Under the pieces are notes generated by a model that saw only the letters and a list, made by a program, of their open reading frames with translations, was not told the origin of the DNA and ran no database searches. Below, one piece after another: positions 49,582-58,955 of a stretch of DNA of 64,000 nucleotides. The DNA comes from Solirubrobacter sp963798325. GTDB taxonomy: Bacteria > Actinomycetota > Thermoleophilia > Solirubrobacterales > Solirubrobacteraceae. Position 1 is the stretch's first letter, and each line of letters opens with the position of its first letter. Location: contig CAWCSS010000001.1 in assembly GCA_963798325.1 (NCBI GenBank), forward strand, positions 930,001 to 994,000, read 5' to 3'. Position numbers and translations under genes: made by a program.

Positions 49582-52287
49582 GTGAGTCGCCGCTCCGAGC
49601 TCCTCCGGATGCAGGATCTGGTGGCGGATGTGCGGGACGGCCGCAGTCGCTCGCTGGTGCTCGTCGGGCCGGCCGGGATCGGCAAGAGCTGGCTCTGCCG
49701 CCGGGTGTGCACGCTGGCCACGGAGTTCACCGTCGTGCAGACCCGAGGGCTCGAGAGCGAGGCACACCTCGGCTACTGCGGCCTGTTCGACGTGTTCTCG
49801 CCGCTGGTCGAGCCGTACCTGGACCGGTTGCCGTCAGCGCGCGCTGACGCGTTGCGTGGCGCGCTGCGACTGGCGCCGGCGTCGGTCGTGGACCCGTTCG
49901 CGGTGGCGGTCGCGAGCCTCGACCTGCTCGCGATGGCCGCCGAGGAGCGGCCGGTGCTTGTGCTCATCGACGACGCGCCGTGGGCCGACGCCTCCAGCCT
50001 CGATGCCCTGCGGTTCGCCGCCCGCCGCCTGCAGGCCGACCGAGTCGGTTTCGTCTTCGCCGCGCGCAGCGAGTTGGCGGCTCCGTTCGCCGGGATGGAC
50101 ACGCTCACCGTCGGCGGGCTCAACACCGCCGAGGCGATCGGCCTGGTCAACGAGTACGCCCGCGCACCGGTGGCCGACACCGTGGCCCGCTCGCTCGCCG
50201 CCACCGGCCGCGGACACCCGCTGTGGCTGCGCGAGGCCACCCGCGACCTCTCCCCTCAGCAGATCACCGGAGCGGCGCCGCTGACCGAACGCTTCCACGC
50301 CCCGGCCAGCGCGCAGGCGGGGTTCGCGCGCCTCGCCCGCGGCCTGGCCATGCAGGACCGCTACGCGTTGGTCATCCTCGGCGCCGACGAGCAGGCCCCG
50401 GCGCCGGTACTCGACCAGGCGCTGGCCGAACTCGGGATCGCGCCGGACGCACTGCAGGCGGGCATCGACTGCGGACTCGTGCACCCCGACGGCCGCTTCT
50501 CACACCCGCTCGCCCTCGCCGCCGCGCTGGAGGTCGCCGACCCGGCCCAGCGCCGCCTCGCCCACGAAGCGCTGGCCCGCGCCTGGGGCGATGCGGGCGA
50601 ACCCGAACGCGCCGCCTGGCACTTCGCCGCCGCGGGGGACGGCCCCGACGCCCACGTCTCCGCGGCGTTGGCCGGTGTCGCCCGCGCCGCACGCGCCCGC
50701 GGGGCACCGGGTGCAGCCGCCGAGGCCTGGCGCCGCGCCGTCGAGACCGCCCCGGACGCGGCACTCCCTTTGCGCCTCGAGCGAGCTCGCGACCTCGCCC
50801 AGGCGGGCCGCGCGTCAGAGGCGCTGGTCGAGCTCGACGTGATCCTTGATCAAACCGCCGACGTGGACCTCCGCGCTGACGCGGATGGACTGCACGGCCA
50901 GATCCTCGTCTCGCGCGGCAAGCTCGCCCAAGGCGCGGATCGACTCAACGCTGCCGCTGCGCGCATCCGCGATCGCGATCCGGCACGCGCGGCGGTGATG
51001 CTGTGCGGTGCGGCCTTCGCCGCGTCGAGCCTTGGCGAGCTGGCGACCGCCATCGCCACCGCCGAGACCGCCGTCGAGCTCGCCGGGCCACTGGCCGGCT
51101 CGTCGACCGCGGCCGCAGAATCGGCGCTCGGCTGGATCCTAATCATCGCCGGCGAAGGGGCGCGTGGCTATCCGTTGCTGCTGCGCCACGCCGGCCGGGA
51201 ACCGTCGATCCGCTCTACCGATGGTGAGCTGGCACCCGCTCGACTCGGCCTTTTCGCCTGCTGGATGGAGGATTACGACACGGCCAGGCGAGAGCTCGAG
51301 CGTGCGGTCGTGCTCGCGCGCGACCGCGGTCTGGCCAGCAACCTGCCGCTCGCACTCGGCGCGCTCGGCGAGCTCGAGTTCCGCCTCGGCAACTGGGTCG
51401 CCGCACGCGCCCACGCCGAGGCCGCTCTGCGGCTCGCTGAGGACGCCGACCAGTTCCTGCACTTCGGCCACACCGTGCTGCTGATGCTGGCTGCCACACG
51501 CGGCGACGTCGAAGCGACGCGCGGGTACGCCGAGGTCGTTGCGACGATCTCCGAGCACTCGCGGAGCCGCACGCTCGAGATGCACGCGCACGCCGGCCGG
51601 GGCCTGCTCGAGCTCGGGCTCGACCGTCCGGAGGCAGCAATCGACCACCTGTCACGTACCCGCGATCTCGCTGTGCGCAGCGGCGTCGGCGAGCCCAACT
51701 ATGTGCAATGGGCAGGCGACCTGATCGAGAGCCAGATCCGTGCCGGGCTCGAGGACGATGCCCGTGTCACGCTCGCCGAGTTCGAGGCGCAGGCACGGCG
51801 GACCGGCCGCGGGTGGGCACTCGGCGCGGCGGCGCGCTGTCGGGGTCTGCTGTCTCCGATCGAGAACGCCGACGCGGTGTTCGCGCAGGCGCAGCACATG
51901 GTCTCGCCGTTCGAGCGGGCACGGACCGAGCTGTGCTGGGGCGAGCGGCTGCGGCGTGACGGGCGGCGGGTCGATGCGCGGGCGCACCTGCACGCGGCGC
52001 ACCGGGCGTTCGACGCGCTGGGTGCGGTTCCGTGGGCCGAGAAGGCCGGGCGGGAGCTGCGGGCGAGTGGCGGGCGCGCGCAGCGGGGTCCGCGGGCGCG
52101 CAGCAGCGACTTGACCGCGCAGGAGGCGCAGATCGCCGCGATGGTCGCCGAAGGCAAGACGAACAAGACGATCGCGACGGCGCTGTTCCTGAGCCCGAAG
52201 ACGATCGAGTTCCACCTCGGGCACATCTTTCGCAAGCTCGAGGTGAGCAACCGCACCCAGCTCACGCGCACGCTGCTTACGCACTAG
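49582..52287 (+). CDS. LAL-type LuxR regulator with N-terminal ATPase domain
   Basis: A protein of 901 aa from a GTG at 49582. Walker A is in VGPAGIGKSWLCRR and Walker B in PVLVLIDDAPWADASSLDAL, giving the AAA/STAND ATPase. A long helical TPR-like middle (about residues 300-800) follows, then a LuxR HTH at the end (LTAQEAQIAAMVAEGKTNKT, LFLSPKTIEFHLGHIFRKLE). Such regulators use nucleotide binding to control DNA binding after sensing a ligand. It lies 49 bases before the tandem hydrolase genes and might activate them, inferred from order only. Confidence 0.9.
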   Translation: MSRRSELLRMQDLVADVRDGRSRSLVLVGPAGIGKSWLCRRVCTLATEFTVVQTRGLESEAHLGYCGLFDVFSPLVEPYLDRLPSARADALRGALRLAPASVVDPFAVAVASLDLLAMAAEERPVLVLIDDAPWADASSLDALRFAARRLQADRVGFVFAARSELAAPFAGMDTLTVGGLNTAEAIGLVNEYARAPVADTVARSLAATGRGHPLWLREATRDLSPQQITGAAPLTERFHAPASAQAGFARLARGLAMQDRYALVILGADEQAPAPVLDQALAELGIAPDALQAGIDCGLVHPDGRFSHPLALAAALEVADPAQRRLAHEALARAWGDAGEPERAAWHFAAAGDGPDAHVSAALAGVARAARARGAPGAAAEAWRRAVETAPDAALPLRLERARDLAQAGRASEALVELDVILDQTADVDLRADADGLHGQILVSRGKLAQGADRLNAAAARIRDRDPARAAVMLCGAAFAASSLGELATAIATAETAVELAGPLAGSSTAAAESALGWILIIAGEGARGYPLLLRHAGREPSIRSTDGELAPARLGLFACWMEDYDTARRELERAVVLARDRGLASNLPLALGALGELEFRLGNWVAARAHAEAALRLAEDADQFLHFGHTVLLMLAATRGDVEATRGYAEVVATISEHSRSRTLEMHAHAGRGLLELGLDRPEAAIDHLSRTRDLAVRSGVGEPNYVQWAGDLIESQIRAGLEDDARVTLAEFEAQARRTGRGWALGAAARCRGLLSPIENADAVFAQAQHMVSPFERARTELCWGERLRRDGRRVDARAHLHAAHRAFDALGAVPWAEKAGRELRASGGRAQRGPRARSSDLTAQEAQIAAMVAEGKTNKTIATALFLSPKTIEFHLGHIFRKLEVSNRTQLTRTLLTH

Positions 52288-52336
52288 GGATCCTCCCGGC
52301 GCGAGGACGCGATCGACGCCGAGAGAGTCGGCAGTC

Positions 52337-53770
52337 ATGCGAACGGTTCCCACCCTGGCCGCCGTCGCGCTGCTCGCGCTCGGCTTCGCTGCCAGCGCCC
52401 GTGGCGATGAGCCGACCTTCACGGTCGAGGCCAACGTCAACGATCCGGACATCACGACCACGCGCGGGGCGCACCAGGTGTGGCTGCCGCCGGCGAATCG
52501 GCGCGTCGGGCGGTTGCTCGTGTTTCTGCCCAGCGGCGGCGCGACCAACCTGCCGACCGAATTCACCAAGGTCGGCACGGAGGGTGGCCGGCTCGGCTAC
52601 CACACGATCGTGCTCGCCTACCGCAACGAGGTGGGCATCAACGCGGCGCCGCCGCTCGGGTGCGGGCCGGACATCGAGGCCCCCACGTCGCCGCCGGAGT
52701 GCGCGTACCGAGCGCGCCTGGAACTACTCGACGGGCAGGGCGAATCGACGGTCGTCGACATCAACCGCGCGAACAGCATCGAGAACCGGCTGAGCAAGGT
52801 GCTGCAGTACCTGGCGACGAGCCGACCCGCCGCGGAGGGCTGGTCGCAGTTCCTCTCGGGCACGGACCCGAAATGGTCGGAGGTGGTGATCGCCGGCCAG
52901 TCGCTCGGCTCCGGCGAGGCGTTCCTGATCGGGATGCGCTATCCGGTCGCCCGGGTCGCCTCCTTCGCCGGCTGGACCGACGCCAAGCACGGCTGGGTCG
53001 CGCCCGGCGTCACGCCCAAAGAGCGCTACTTCACGCTGATCCACGAGCGCGACAACTTCTACGGGCGCACCTGTTTCGCCTACCTGGCTATCGGTCTCGT
53101 GGCCGGCTGCCCGCTGGCCGACCCGCCGCCGCTGATCGACGACCGCCAGCCGCCGTTCGGCTCCCAGCAACTGGTCTTCAACCTCACCCCGAATCCGGCT
53201 GCGCCGACGATCGCCGATCCGTTTCACTCGAGCACCACTCGCGATGGCTGGGTCGCCAGGGCCGCGGACGGTGTCTCGACCGACCCGAGGTTGGTCAACG
53301 GCTGGCGCTCGATCCTCGGCGACAGCGACGGCGACGCCTACCTCGATCAGGTCGACAACTGCCCGCTGGTCGCCAATCCCGGCCAGGGCGCCCAGTGTCC
53401 CCAGGGCTCGGTCGGCGGCACGGTCCCCGCGACGCTGGCGCTGACGATGGGCGCTCCGGTCACGTTCGCCGCGTTCACCCCCGGGATCGACCGCACCTAC
53501 GAGGCCGGCACCAACGCGACGATCACCTCCACCGCGGGTGACGCCACGCTCTCGGTTGCCGACCCGGCCGGCACCGGCCTCCTCGTCAACGGCGCGTTCT
53601 CGCTCTCGGAGCCGCTCACCCCGCTGGGCACGCTGGCGACCTACGCCGGGCCGATGAGCAACGCCGTGACAACGGTCACGTTCCGCCAGCACATCTCCGC
53701 CACGCAGGCGCTGCGCACCGGCACCTACGCCAAGACCCTGACCTTCACGCTCTCCACCACCACACCATGA
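52337..53770 (+). CDS. Secreted BPSS1187-like alpha/beta-hydrolase with C-terminal surface module
   Basis: A protein of 477 aa with Sec signal MRTVPTLAAVALLALGFAAS. The hydrolase domain has a nucleophile elbow VVIAGQSLGSGEAFLIG and an early strand GRLLVFLPSGGATNLPTEFT. Then comes a thrombospondin-3-like calcium motif (LGDSDGDAYLDQVDNCP). The last 120 residues form a module (STAGDATLSVADPAGTGLLV, TFRQHISATQALRTGTYAKT) ending LTFTLSTTTP, almost the same as the end of the secreted protein at 13.0 kb. Extracellular location expected; substrate unknown. Its stop overlaps the start of a paralogue. Confidence 0.82.
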   Translation: MRTVPTLAAVALLALGFAASARGDEPTFTVEANVNDPDITTTRGAHQVWLPPANRRVGRLLVFLPSGGATNLPTEFTKVGTEGGRLGYHTIVLAYRNEVGINAAPPLGCGPDIEAPTSPPECAYRARLELLDGQGESTVVDINRANSIENRLSKVLQYLATSRPAAEGWSQFLSGTDPKWSEVVIAGQSLGSGEAFLIGMRYPVARVASFAGWTDAKHGWVAPGVTPKERYFTLIHERDNFYGRTCFAYLAIGLVAGCPLADPPPLIDDRQPPFGSQQLVFNLTPNPAAPTIADPFHSSTTRDGWVARAADGVSTDPRLVNGWRSILGDSDGDAYLDQVDNCPLVANPGQGAQCPQGSVGGTVPATLALTMGAPVTFAAFTPGIDRTYEAGTNATITSTAGDATLSVADPAGTGLLVNGAFSLSEPLTPLGTLATYAGPMSNAVTTVTFRQHISATQALRTGTYAKTLTFTLSTTTP

Positions 53771-55329
53771 CCATCAAACTCGCGGCGGCGCTGGTCGCCC
53801 TGCTCATCTTCGCCCCCGCCGCGCGCGCGGCTGACCCCGCGACGTACGTGCTGGACGCGAACGTCAACGACCCCGGAATCGACACCGCCCGCGGGCAGAA
53901 CCTCGTCTGGGCTCCGGCCGGCGGAGGCCATCGGGTCGACAAGCTGCTCGTGTTCCTCCCCTACGGTGGGCCGCTGAACCTCCCGACGGAGTTTGAGGAG
54001 ATCGGCGCCGAGGGCGCGCGCCTGGGCTACCACACGATCGTCCTCGCGTACAACAACCAGGTGCCGATCGCCAACGCCTCCGGCTGCGGCAACACCCGTC
54101 AGCCGCCGCCTTCGCCACCGGACTGCGCGATCAACGGGCGCATGGAGATCTTCGACGGCGACGGGGAATCGCCGGTCATCACCGTCACTCCGGCGAACAG
54201 CATCAGCAACCGGCTGATCAAGGTCCTCCAATATCTGGCGGCGAACGGAGCCCCCGCGGAGAACTGGGGCCAGTTCCTCGACGGCGCCGCCCCGAAGTGG
54301 CCCGAGATCGTGATCTCCGGCGGGTCGCTCGGCGCCGGCCAGTCCGTCCTGATCGGGCAGCTGTTCCCGGTGCACCGCGTGGCCCTGTTCGCCGGCTGGA
54401 CGGACGCCGATCATGGCTGGGTCAGCCTCGGCGCGACGCCGGCGGACCGCTACGCGGCGTTGATCCATGCGCGTGACGCGTTTCTCCCGCGTATGTGCGA
54501 GGCGTACCGGAGGATGGGCTTGACCCCGGCGTGTCCGCAGCCGGATTTCGCCGCGCCGCCCGACGCGCAGCTGGTCGAGAACCTCGAGCCGCCGTTCCCC
54601 AGCGGGCTGCTCGTGTTCAACCTCGAGTTCGGGGTCAACTTCCCGGTCGCTCCCGACCCCTACCACGCGAGCACTGTCCGCGACGGCTACATGCCGCAGA
54701 CGAGCGACGGCAAGCCGGCGCCGAAGCTGGTCAACGCCTGGCGCTCGGTGCTGGGTGACAGCGACGCCGACACCTACCTCGACGAGGTCGACAACTGCCC
54801 ACGGCTCGCCGGCGCCGACCAGAGCGACGCCGACGGCGACGGGCTCGGCACCCCCTGTGACCCGACGCCGCGCGGGACGGTCCCGCCGGTGATCACCGTC
54901 GCGCCGGTGACCGTCGACGCGACCGGTCCGGCCGGTGCGTCCGTCCCCTTCACGGTGACGGCCACGGACGACCTCGATCCCGCCCCGCCCGTCATCTGCG
55001 CACCCTCCTCGGGCAGCGTGTTCGCGATCGGCGCGACCACCGTCGCCTGCTCGGCGAGTGACCTCGGTGCGAACACCGCGAACGCGACCTTCGTGGTCAC
55101 CGTCCGCGGTGCGGGCGAGCAGCTCGCCCGGCTCATTACGAAGGTCGGCGGCTCGCCGGCGCTGGCCGCCCTGGTCGGCGGTCTGGACCCGAGCCGGCCG
55201 CTCCAGCGGCTGGCGGCCTGCGTCACGCTGCGGGCGTTCGTCACCCTCGTCCCGTTCGTGGCCAGCGGCCCGCAGGCGACCGAGTGGATCGCCGACGCGA
55301 ACCGCATCCGGGCGGTGCTCGTGTGTTGA
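53767..55329 (+). CDS. Secreted BPSS1187-like alpha/beta-hydrolase with TSP3 and HYR modules
   Basis: A protein of 520 aa starting at an ATGA overlap. Signal MTIKLAAALVALLIFAPAAR. The hydrolase domain parallels the upstream gene (LLVFLPYGGPLNLPTEFEEI; elbow EIVISGGSLGAGQSVLIGQ). The C-terminal half differs: a longer thrombospondin-3 calcium stretch (LGDSDADTYLDEVDNCPRLA, QSDADGDGLGTPCD), an HYR domain (PFTVTATDDLDPAPPVICAP) and a helical tail with two Cys. The pair thus shares catalytic domains but not tails. Confidence 0.82.
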   Translation: MTIKLAAALVALLIFAPAARAADPATYVLDANVNDPGIDTARGQNLVWAPAGGGHRVDKLLVFLPYGGPLNLPTEFEEIGAEGARLGYHTIVLAYNNQVPIANASGCGNTRQPPPSPPDCAINGRMEIFDGDGESPVITVTPANSISNRLIKVLQYLAANGAPAENWGQFLDGAAPKWPEIVISGGSLGAGQSVLIGQLFPVHRVALFAGWTDADHGWVSLGATPADRYAALIHARDAFLPRMCEAYRRMGLTPACPQPDFAAPPDAQLVENLEPPFPSGLLVFNLEFGVNFPVAPDPYHASTVRDGYMPQTSDGKPAPKLVNAWRSVLGDSDADTYLDEVDNCPRLAGADQSDADGDGLGTPCDPTPRGTVPPVITVAPVTVDATGPAGASVPFTVTATDDLDPAPPVICAPSSGSVFAIGATTVACSASDLGANTANATFVVTVRGAGEQLARLITKVGGSPALAALVGGLDPSRPLQRLAACVTLRAFVTLVPFVASGPQATEWIADANRIRAVLVC

Positions 55330-55358
55330 GGTGATGATTTCCGGGGAACGGGAGGTGT

Positions 55359-58076
55359 ATGGGGGAGCTGGCGGCTGCGCTGACGCGGGAGCTGGCGGGC
55401 GAGGTCCGCGAGGACGCGTACACGCGGCATCTGTTCGCGGCCGACGCCAGCCTCTATGCGCTCGAGCCGCTGGCGGTCGCGTTCCCGCGTGACGCGGATG
55501 ACGTCGCGGCGGCGATGGGCGTGTGCGCGCGGTTGGGCGTGCCGATCGTCGCCCGCGGCGGCGGTACGAGCCTTGCCGGGCAGACCGCCGGCGGGCGCGG
55601 GCTCGTGCTCGATACCTCGCGCCACATGACCGCGATCGGCGCGATCGAGGGCCGCACGGCGCGGGTGCAGCCGGGGGTCGTGCAGGAGGACCTCAACCGC
55701 GCCGCCAAGCGCCATGGCCTCGGCTTCGGGCCCGACACCTCGACGTCGAACCGGGCGACGCTCGGCGGGATGATCGGCAATAACTCCAGCGGCTCGGAGT
55801 CGATCGTGTACGGGACGACGATCGACCATGTGCTGTCGCTCGAGGTCGTGCTCGCCGACGGCACGCGCGCCGCGTTCGCCGAAGGCACGACGCACCCGCT
55901 GGACGCGCCCGTCCGCGGCCTGCTCGCGGAGCACCGGCGCGCGATCGAGCACGACTACCCGAAGCACTGGCGCCAGTCGGGCGGGTACCGGCTGGACCGG
56001 CTCGACCCGTTCAACCTGGCGAAGCTGATCGTCGGCTCCGAGGGCACGCTCGCGCTCGTCACCGAAGCCACCGTCAAGCTCGTCGAGCTGCCGAAGGCGA
56101 AGATGTTCGCCGTCGGGCATTTCGAGTCGGTGGCGGACGCGATCGCCGCGACAGGGCCGGCGCTCGCGCTGGGCCCGAGCGCGGTCGAGATGATCGACCG
56201 CAGGATCCTCTCGCTGTCGCGCTCCAAGCTCGAGTACCGCCGGCTCGCGGACCGGCTGCAGGGCGATCCGGGCGCGCTGCTGTTCGTCAGCTTCGCCGGT
56301 GACTCCGACGACGAGGTGCGCGCGAAGCTCGACGCCCTGGAGTGGGACGCCTACCACACGATCCGCGCCGAGACCGCCGCCGACCAGGCCGACCTGACGA
56401 AGGTCCGCAAGGCCGGGCTCGGGCTGCTGATGGCGGCCAGCGAGGGCCGCCGGCGGCCGGCGGCCTTCGTCGAGGACACGGCGGTCGCGCCGGAGCGGCT
56501 CGGGGAGTACGTCGCGCGGTTCGCGGAGATCCTCGACCGCCACGGGCTCGACGCCGGCTTCTACGGGCACTGCTCGGTCGGCTGCCTGCACGTGCGGCCC
56601 TACCTCGACGTGTCGCAGGGCACGGACACGCTCGAAGCCGTGTCGAGCGAGATCGCGGAGCTCGTCGCCTCCTTCGACGGGGTGAACTCCTCCGAGCACG
56701 GCGACGGGCGGGTGCGTTCGCCCTACAGCCCGCGGGTGTTCGGCGCCGAGCTCTACGGCGCGATGCGCAAGGTCAAGGCGCTGTTCGACCCGGACAATCT
56801 GCTCAACCCGGGCGTGATGGTCGACCCCGAGCCGATGACCGCCCACCTGCGCGACGCCGAGCTCCCGCGGCCGAAGGTCCTGCAGACCCACTTCCGCTTC
56901 CCCGAGGGCAGCATGCATGCCGCCGCCGACCGCTGCCAGCGGATCGGGGCATGCCGCAAGAGCGGCTCCGGCGTGATGTGCCCGTCCTACATGGCCACGC
57001 GCGAGGAGGAGCACGCCACCCGTGGGCGGGCGAACGCGCTGGTGAAGGCGCTGAGCGAGCCCGATCCGGCCGCCGCGCTCGGCGACGAGCGCCTGCACGA
57101 GATCCTCGATCTCTGCCTGGAGTGCAAGGCGTGCAAGAGCGAGTGCCCGTTGAGCGTCGACATGGCGACGCTGAAGTCCGAGTTCCTCTCGCAGCACAAC
57201 GCCATCCACGGCACACCCCTGCGGTCCCGGCTGTTCGGCTCGATCCGGACGATCAACCGCCTCGGCTCGGCCCTCGCCCCGCTCTCGAATCTGCCGGTGC
57301 CCGTCGGGCTGCTGGGCCTCGCGTCCAAGCGCCCGCGGCCGCGCTTCGAGCGCGAGACGCTGATCCGCTGGGACAAGCGGCGCGCCAAGCGCTCCGGCAC
57401 GCCGGTGATCTTCCTCGCCGACTCGTTCACGACGTTCACCGAGCCGGGCGTCGGCCGCGCGTCGATCGAGCTGCTCGAGGCCGCGGGGTACGACGTGCGG
57501 CTGGAGTCCGCGGGCTGCTGCGGGCGGGCGGCGATCTCCAAGGGCCTGCTCGACGACGCCCGCGCGAAAGCGCAGGCGCTGACGGAGCGGCTGAAGGGCG
57601 ACGCCCTGATCACCGGCTGCGAGCCCAGCTGTCTGCTGACCCTGCGCGAGGAGCACGTGCAGCTGCTCGGCGACACGGGTGTCGCGCCGCGCGTGCGGTT
57701 GGTCGAGGAGCTGCTGCTGGACGCCGACCTGCCACTGCGGGAGGGCCCGAAGCGCATCCTCTTCCACGGCCACTGCCACCAGAAGGCGCTCGCGGGCACG
57801 CAATCGACAGTCGCCCTGCTCAACCGCATCCCCGGCGCCGAGGTGGTCGAGCTGGACGCGGGCTGCTGCGGCATGGCCGGGTCCTTCGGTTTCGAGTCCG
57901 AGCACTACGACCTGTCCATGCGCATCGGCGGGATGCGTCTGTTCCCCGCGGTCCGGAGAGAGCCCGCGGACACCGTGATCGCCGCCACCGGCGTGTCATG
58001 TCGCCAGCAGATCGCGCACGGAACGGGCAGATCCGCGCGCCATCCCGTGCAGATCGTCCGAGAGGCACTGCAGTGA
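55359..58076 (+). CDS. FAD-linked hydroxyacid dehydrogenase fused to 4Fe-4S and CCG domains
   Basis: A protein of 905 aa behind GGGAGG (55350-55355). The N-terminal PCMH/GlcD-type FAD domain (IVARGGGTSLAGQTAGGRGL, STSNRATLGGMIGNNSSGSE) is followed by the FAD-oxidase C domain (GFYGHCSVGCLHVRPYLDV, NSSEHGDGRVR). Next are two 4Fe-4S Cys clusters (CQRIGACRKSGSGVMCPSY; CLECKACKSECPLSVDMA) and two CCG domains (ESAGCCGRAAISKG, LDAGCCGMAGSFGFE). It is the single-chain form of GlcDEF/D-lactate dehydrogenases, passing electrons to quinone. D-lactate, glycolate or D-2-hydroxyglutarate are candidate substrates. Its stop overlaps the following permease fragment. Confidence 0.93.
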   Translation: MGELAAALTRELAGEVREDAYTRHLFAADASLYALEPLAVAFPRDADDVAAAMGVCARLGVPIVARGGGTSLAGQTAGGRGLVLDTSRHMTAIGAIEGRTARVQPGVVQEDLNRAAKRHGLGFGPDTSTSNRATLGGMIGNNSSGSESIVYGTTIDHVLSLEVVLADGTRAAFAEGTTHPLDAPVRGLLAEHRRAIEHDYPKHWRQSGGYRLDRLDPFNLAKLIVGSEGTLALVTEATVKLVELPKAKMFAVGHFESVADAIAATGPALALGPSAVEMIDRRILSLSRSKLEYRRLADRLQGDPGALLFVSFAGDSDDEVRAKLDALEWDAYHTIRAETAADQADLTKVRKAGLGLLMAASEGRRRPAAFVEDTAVAPERLGEYVARFAEILDRHGLDAGFYGHCSVGCLHVRPYLDVSQGTDTLEAVSSEIAELVASFDGVNSSEHGDGRVRSPYSPRVFGAELYGAMRKVKALFDPDNLLNPGVMVDPEPMTAHLRDAELPRPKVLQTHFRFPEGSMHAAADRCQRIGACRKSGSGVMCPSYMATREEEHATRGRANALVKALSEPDPAAALGDERLHEILDLCLECKACKSECPLSVDMATLKSEFLSQHNAIHGTPLRSRLFGSIRTINRLGSALAPLSNLPVPVGLLGLASKRPRPRFERETLIRWDKRRAKRSGTPVIFLADSFTTFTEPGVGRASIELLEAAGYDVRLESAGCCGRAAISKGLLDDARAKAQALTERLKGDALITGCEPSCLLTLREEHVQLLGDTGVAPRVRLVEELLLDADLPLREGPKRILFHGHCHQKALAGTQSTVALLNRIPGAEVVELDAGCCGMAGSFGFESEHYDLSMRIGGMRLFPAVRREPADTVIAATGVSCRQQIAHGTGRSARHPVQIVREALQ

Positions 58077-58954
58077 CCCCGGGAGTTTGCCCTCCGATCA
58101 GCATCTTCGGCTCGATCGTCAACGGCGTGGTCGAGAAGAGCAACCTCGAGGGCAACCCGACGCTGCTGTGGCTCTCCTCGCTGGTGTTCAACACGCTGCT
58201 GAGCGTCGTCGTGTTCTTCATGTTCGGCGGGCGCGACCTGCTCAAGCGCCGCGTCGACACCGAGCCGGAGACCACGGAGCGCTTCAAGCGCGAGACCACG
58301 CCCTCCGGCCAACCCGTGATCGGCGGTGGCGCGATCGCGATGAGCGCCGAGGCGCCCGCGCTCAACCGTGACCGCATCCTCACGCTCTTCGGCATCGCCG
58401 CGCTGGTCGTGATCGCCCTGACGCTCGACTGGGACGTCGGGTTCGTCGCGGTGACGATCGCCGTCGTGCTGTCGCTGCTGATGCCGGACGCCACCAAGGA
58501 CGCGGCGGCCAAGGTCGCGTGGCCGACCGTGCTGCTGATCTGCGGCATCGTCATGTACGTCGCGCTGCTGCAACAGATGGGCACGATCGACTGGCTCGGC
58601 GAGCAGGTGGCCGACATCGGCACGCCGCTGCTGGCCGCGCTGGTGATCTGCTTCATCGGCGGCGCCGTCTCGGCGTTCGCGTCGACGACGGGCATCCTCG
58701 GCGCGCTGATCCCGCTCGCCGTCCCGTTCCTCCAACAGGGCGAGATCGGCGCCGTCGGCGTGATCATCGCGCTCTGCATCGCGTCGTCGGTGGTGGACTC
58801 GAGCCCGTTCTCGACGAGCGGCGCCCTGGTGGTCGCGAACTCGCCCGAGGACCGGCGCGATTTCGTCTACCGCCGGCTGCTGCAGTGGGGCATGAGCATG
58901 ATCATCATCGCGCCGGTGACGGCGTGGGCGATCTTCGTGCTGCCCGGCTGGTAG
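58073..58954 (+). pseudogene. MatC-type dicarboxylate permease, N-terminally truncated
   Basis: 293 codons from a GTG overlapping the previous TGA. The sequence starts with PPISIFGSIVNGVVEKSNLE, which aligns with an internal segment (near residue 145) of full-length MatC carriers of about 450 aa. The rest is well kept (LSSLVFNTLLSVVVFFMFGG, VSAFASTTGILGALIPLAVP, VVDSSPFSTSGALVVAN). The first four to five helices are therefore missing and cannot be in the FAD gene. A deletion that fused the rest of the gene to the dehydrogenase stop is the simplest reading. Unlikely to be functional unless a split carrier exists. Confidence 0.7.
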
Positions 58955-58955
58955 C

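Noticed and set aside
54774..57905. 1043-codon minus-strand frame opposite the FAD/4Fe-4S gene
   Set aside because: Pure shadow of the well-supported plus-strand gene; no domain, no ribosome site.
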